Assembly (NCBI RefSeq): GCF_002858715.1
Contig: NZ_PJZH01000003.1
Span: 310,001 to 374,000 of the forward strand
Origin: Chimaeribacter coloradensis
Lineage (GTDB): Bacteria > Pseudomonadota > Gammaproteobacteria > Enterobacterales > Enterobacteriaceae
Direction of reading: 5' to 3'
DNA length: 64,000 nucleotides
The position numbers and the translations under genes are program-made. Positions 63,881-64,000 of the stretch are shown here, piece by piece. The first letter of the stretch is position 1. The number at the start of each line of letters is the position of its first letter. The notes beneath the pieces were generated by a model. The model saw nothing but the letters and a program-made list of their open reading frames with translations. It was not told where the DNA came from and did no database searches.

Positions 63881-64000
63881 ATGAAAAAATCATCTTTGTT
63901 CCTCAGCGCCCTGGCGCTAAGTATTGGAATGGCCCTTGGCCCGGTTTCGACGGCTAACGCGGCGGAAACCGCCTCCTCCAGCAGTGCCCAGCTGCCCAGC
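63881..64000 (+). CDS. degP: Periplasmic serine protease/chaperone DegP, 3'-truncated by the window edge
   Basis: Only the first 40 codons are in the window. They encode a signal peptide (MKKSSLFLSALALSIG, cleavage near TANA before AETAS) and the start of the mature protein, matching E. coli DegP in sequence and in its position after dgt. No catalytic residue is in view. The sigma-E promoter upstream supports the identification. Confidence 0.95.
   Translation, partial: MKKSSLFLSALALSIGMALGPVSTANAAETASSSSAQLPS

Overview
The window is a chromosomal segment from a GC-rich member of the Enterobacterales. Gene order follows the Escherichia coli secA-to-degP segment almost throughout, and the proteins are close to their E. 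coli counterparts. High GC content and several changes from the E. coli arrangement (no yacH between lpd and acnB; no speED, cueO or gcd between yacL and hpt; no fimbrial operon between panB and folK) suggest a Serratia/Yersiniaceae-like genus, but the genus cannot be fixed from the sequence alone. No rRNA, tRNA, CRISPR array, prophage or intact insertion sequence was seen.

Layout. 1-12.1 kb: secA (5' end outside the window), mutT, yacG-zapD-coaE, guaC, the type IV pilus-like set ppdD-hofB-hofC, nadC, ampD-ampE. 12.2-14.6 kb: an accessory two-gene operon (GPH-family sugar permease plus GH43 arabinofuranosidase-like enzyme) between ampE and aroP. 14.8-24.0 kb: aroP with two TyrR boxes, then pdhR-aceE-aceF-lpd with a perfect FNR box and two PdhR operators. 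24.0-24.9 kb: a region whose layout looks like an undescribed type I toxin-antitoxin module (see below). 24.9-33.3 kb: acnB, yacL, a predicted outer-membrane barrel, yacC, hpt, can, yadGH. 33.4-42.6 kb: panD, panC and panB, a QseBC-like two-component system, folK-pcnB-gluQ-dksA, sfsA-thpR. 42.7-55.7 kb: hrpB, mrcB, a secreted DUF1996 plus carbohydrate-binding-type protein, fhuACDB. 55.8-64 kb: hemL, clcA, erpA, a small secreted protein with hairpin-rich upstream DNA, trIC/yadS-btuF-mtnN, dgt, and the start of degP with a sigma-E promoter.

Most promising novelty. Between lpd and acnB a 40-codon reading frame for a hydrophobic peptide lies on the minus strand, with a good ribosome-binding site and a terminator directly after its stop. 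Divergent from it, a candidate small RNA of about 96 nt (promoter, internal hairpin, terminator) begins with 20 nt that can pair without interruption (one G-U) with the peptide mRNA leader 64-83 nt upstream of its start codon. This is the architecture of TisB/IstR-1, ZorO/OrzO and DinQ/AgrB, but the peptide is not one I recognise.

Working together: PdhR, FNR and probably ArcA control pyruvate dehydrogenase synthesis; coaE and panBCD feed coenzyme A synthesis; fhuACDB forms a complete ferrichrome uptake route under a Fur site; dksA, gluQ, pcnB and folK form the usual translation/RNA/folate cluster; the pentoside permease and GH43 enzyme probably import and hydrolyse arabino-oligosaccharides.
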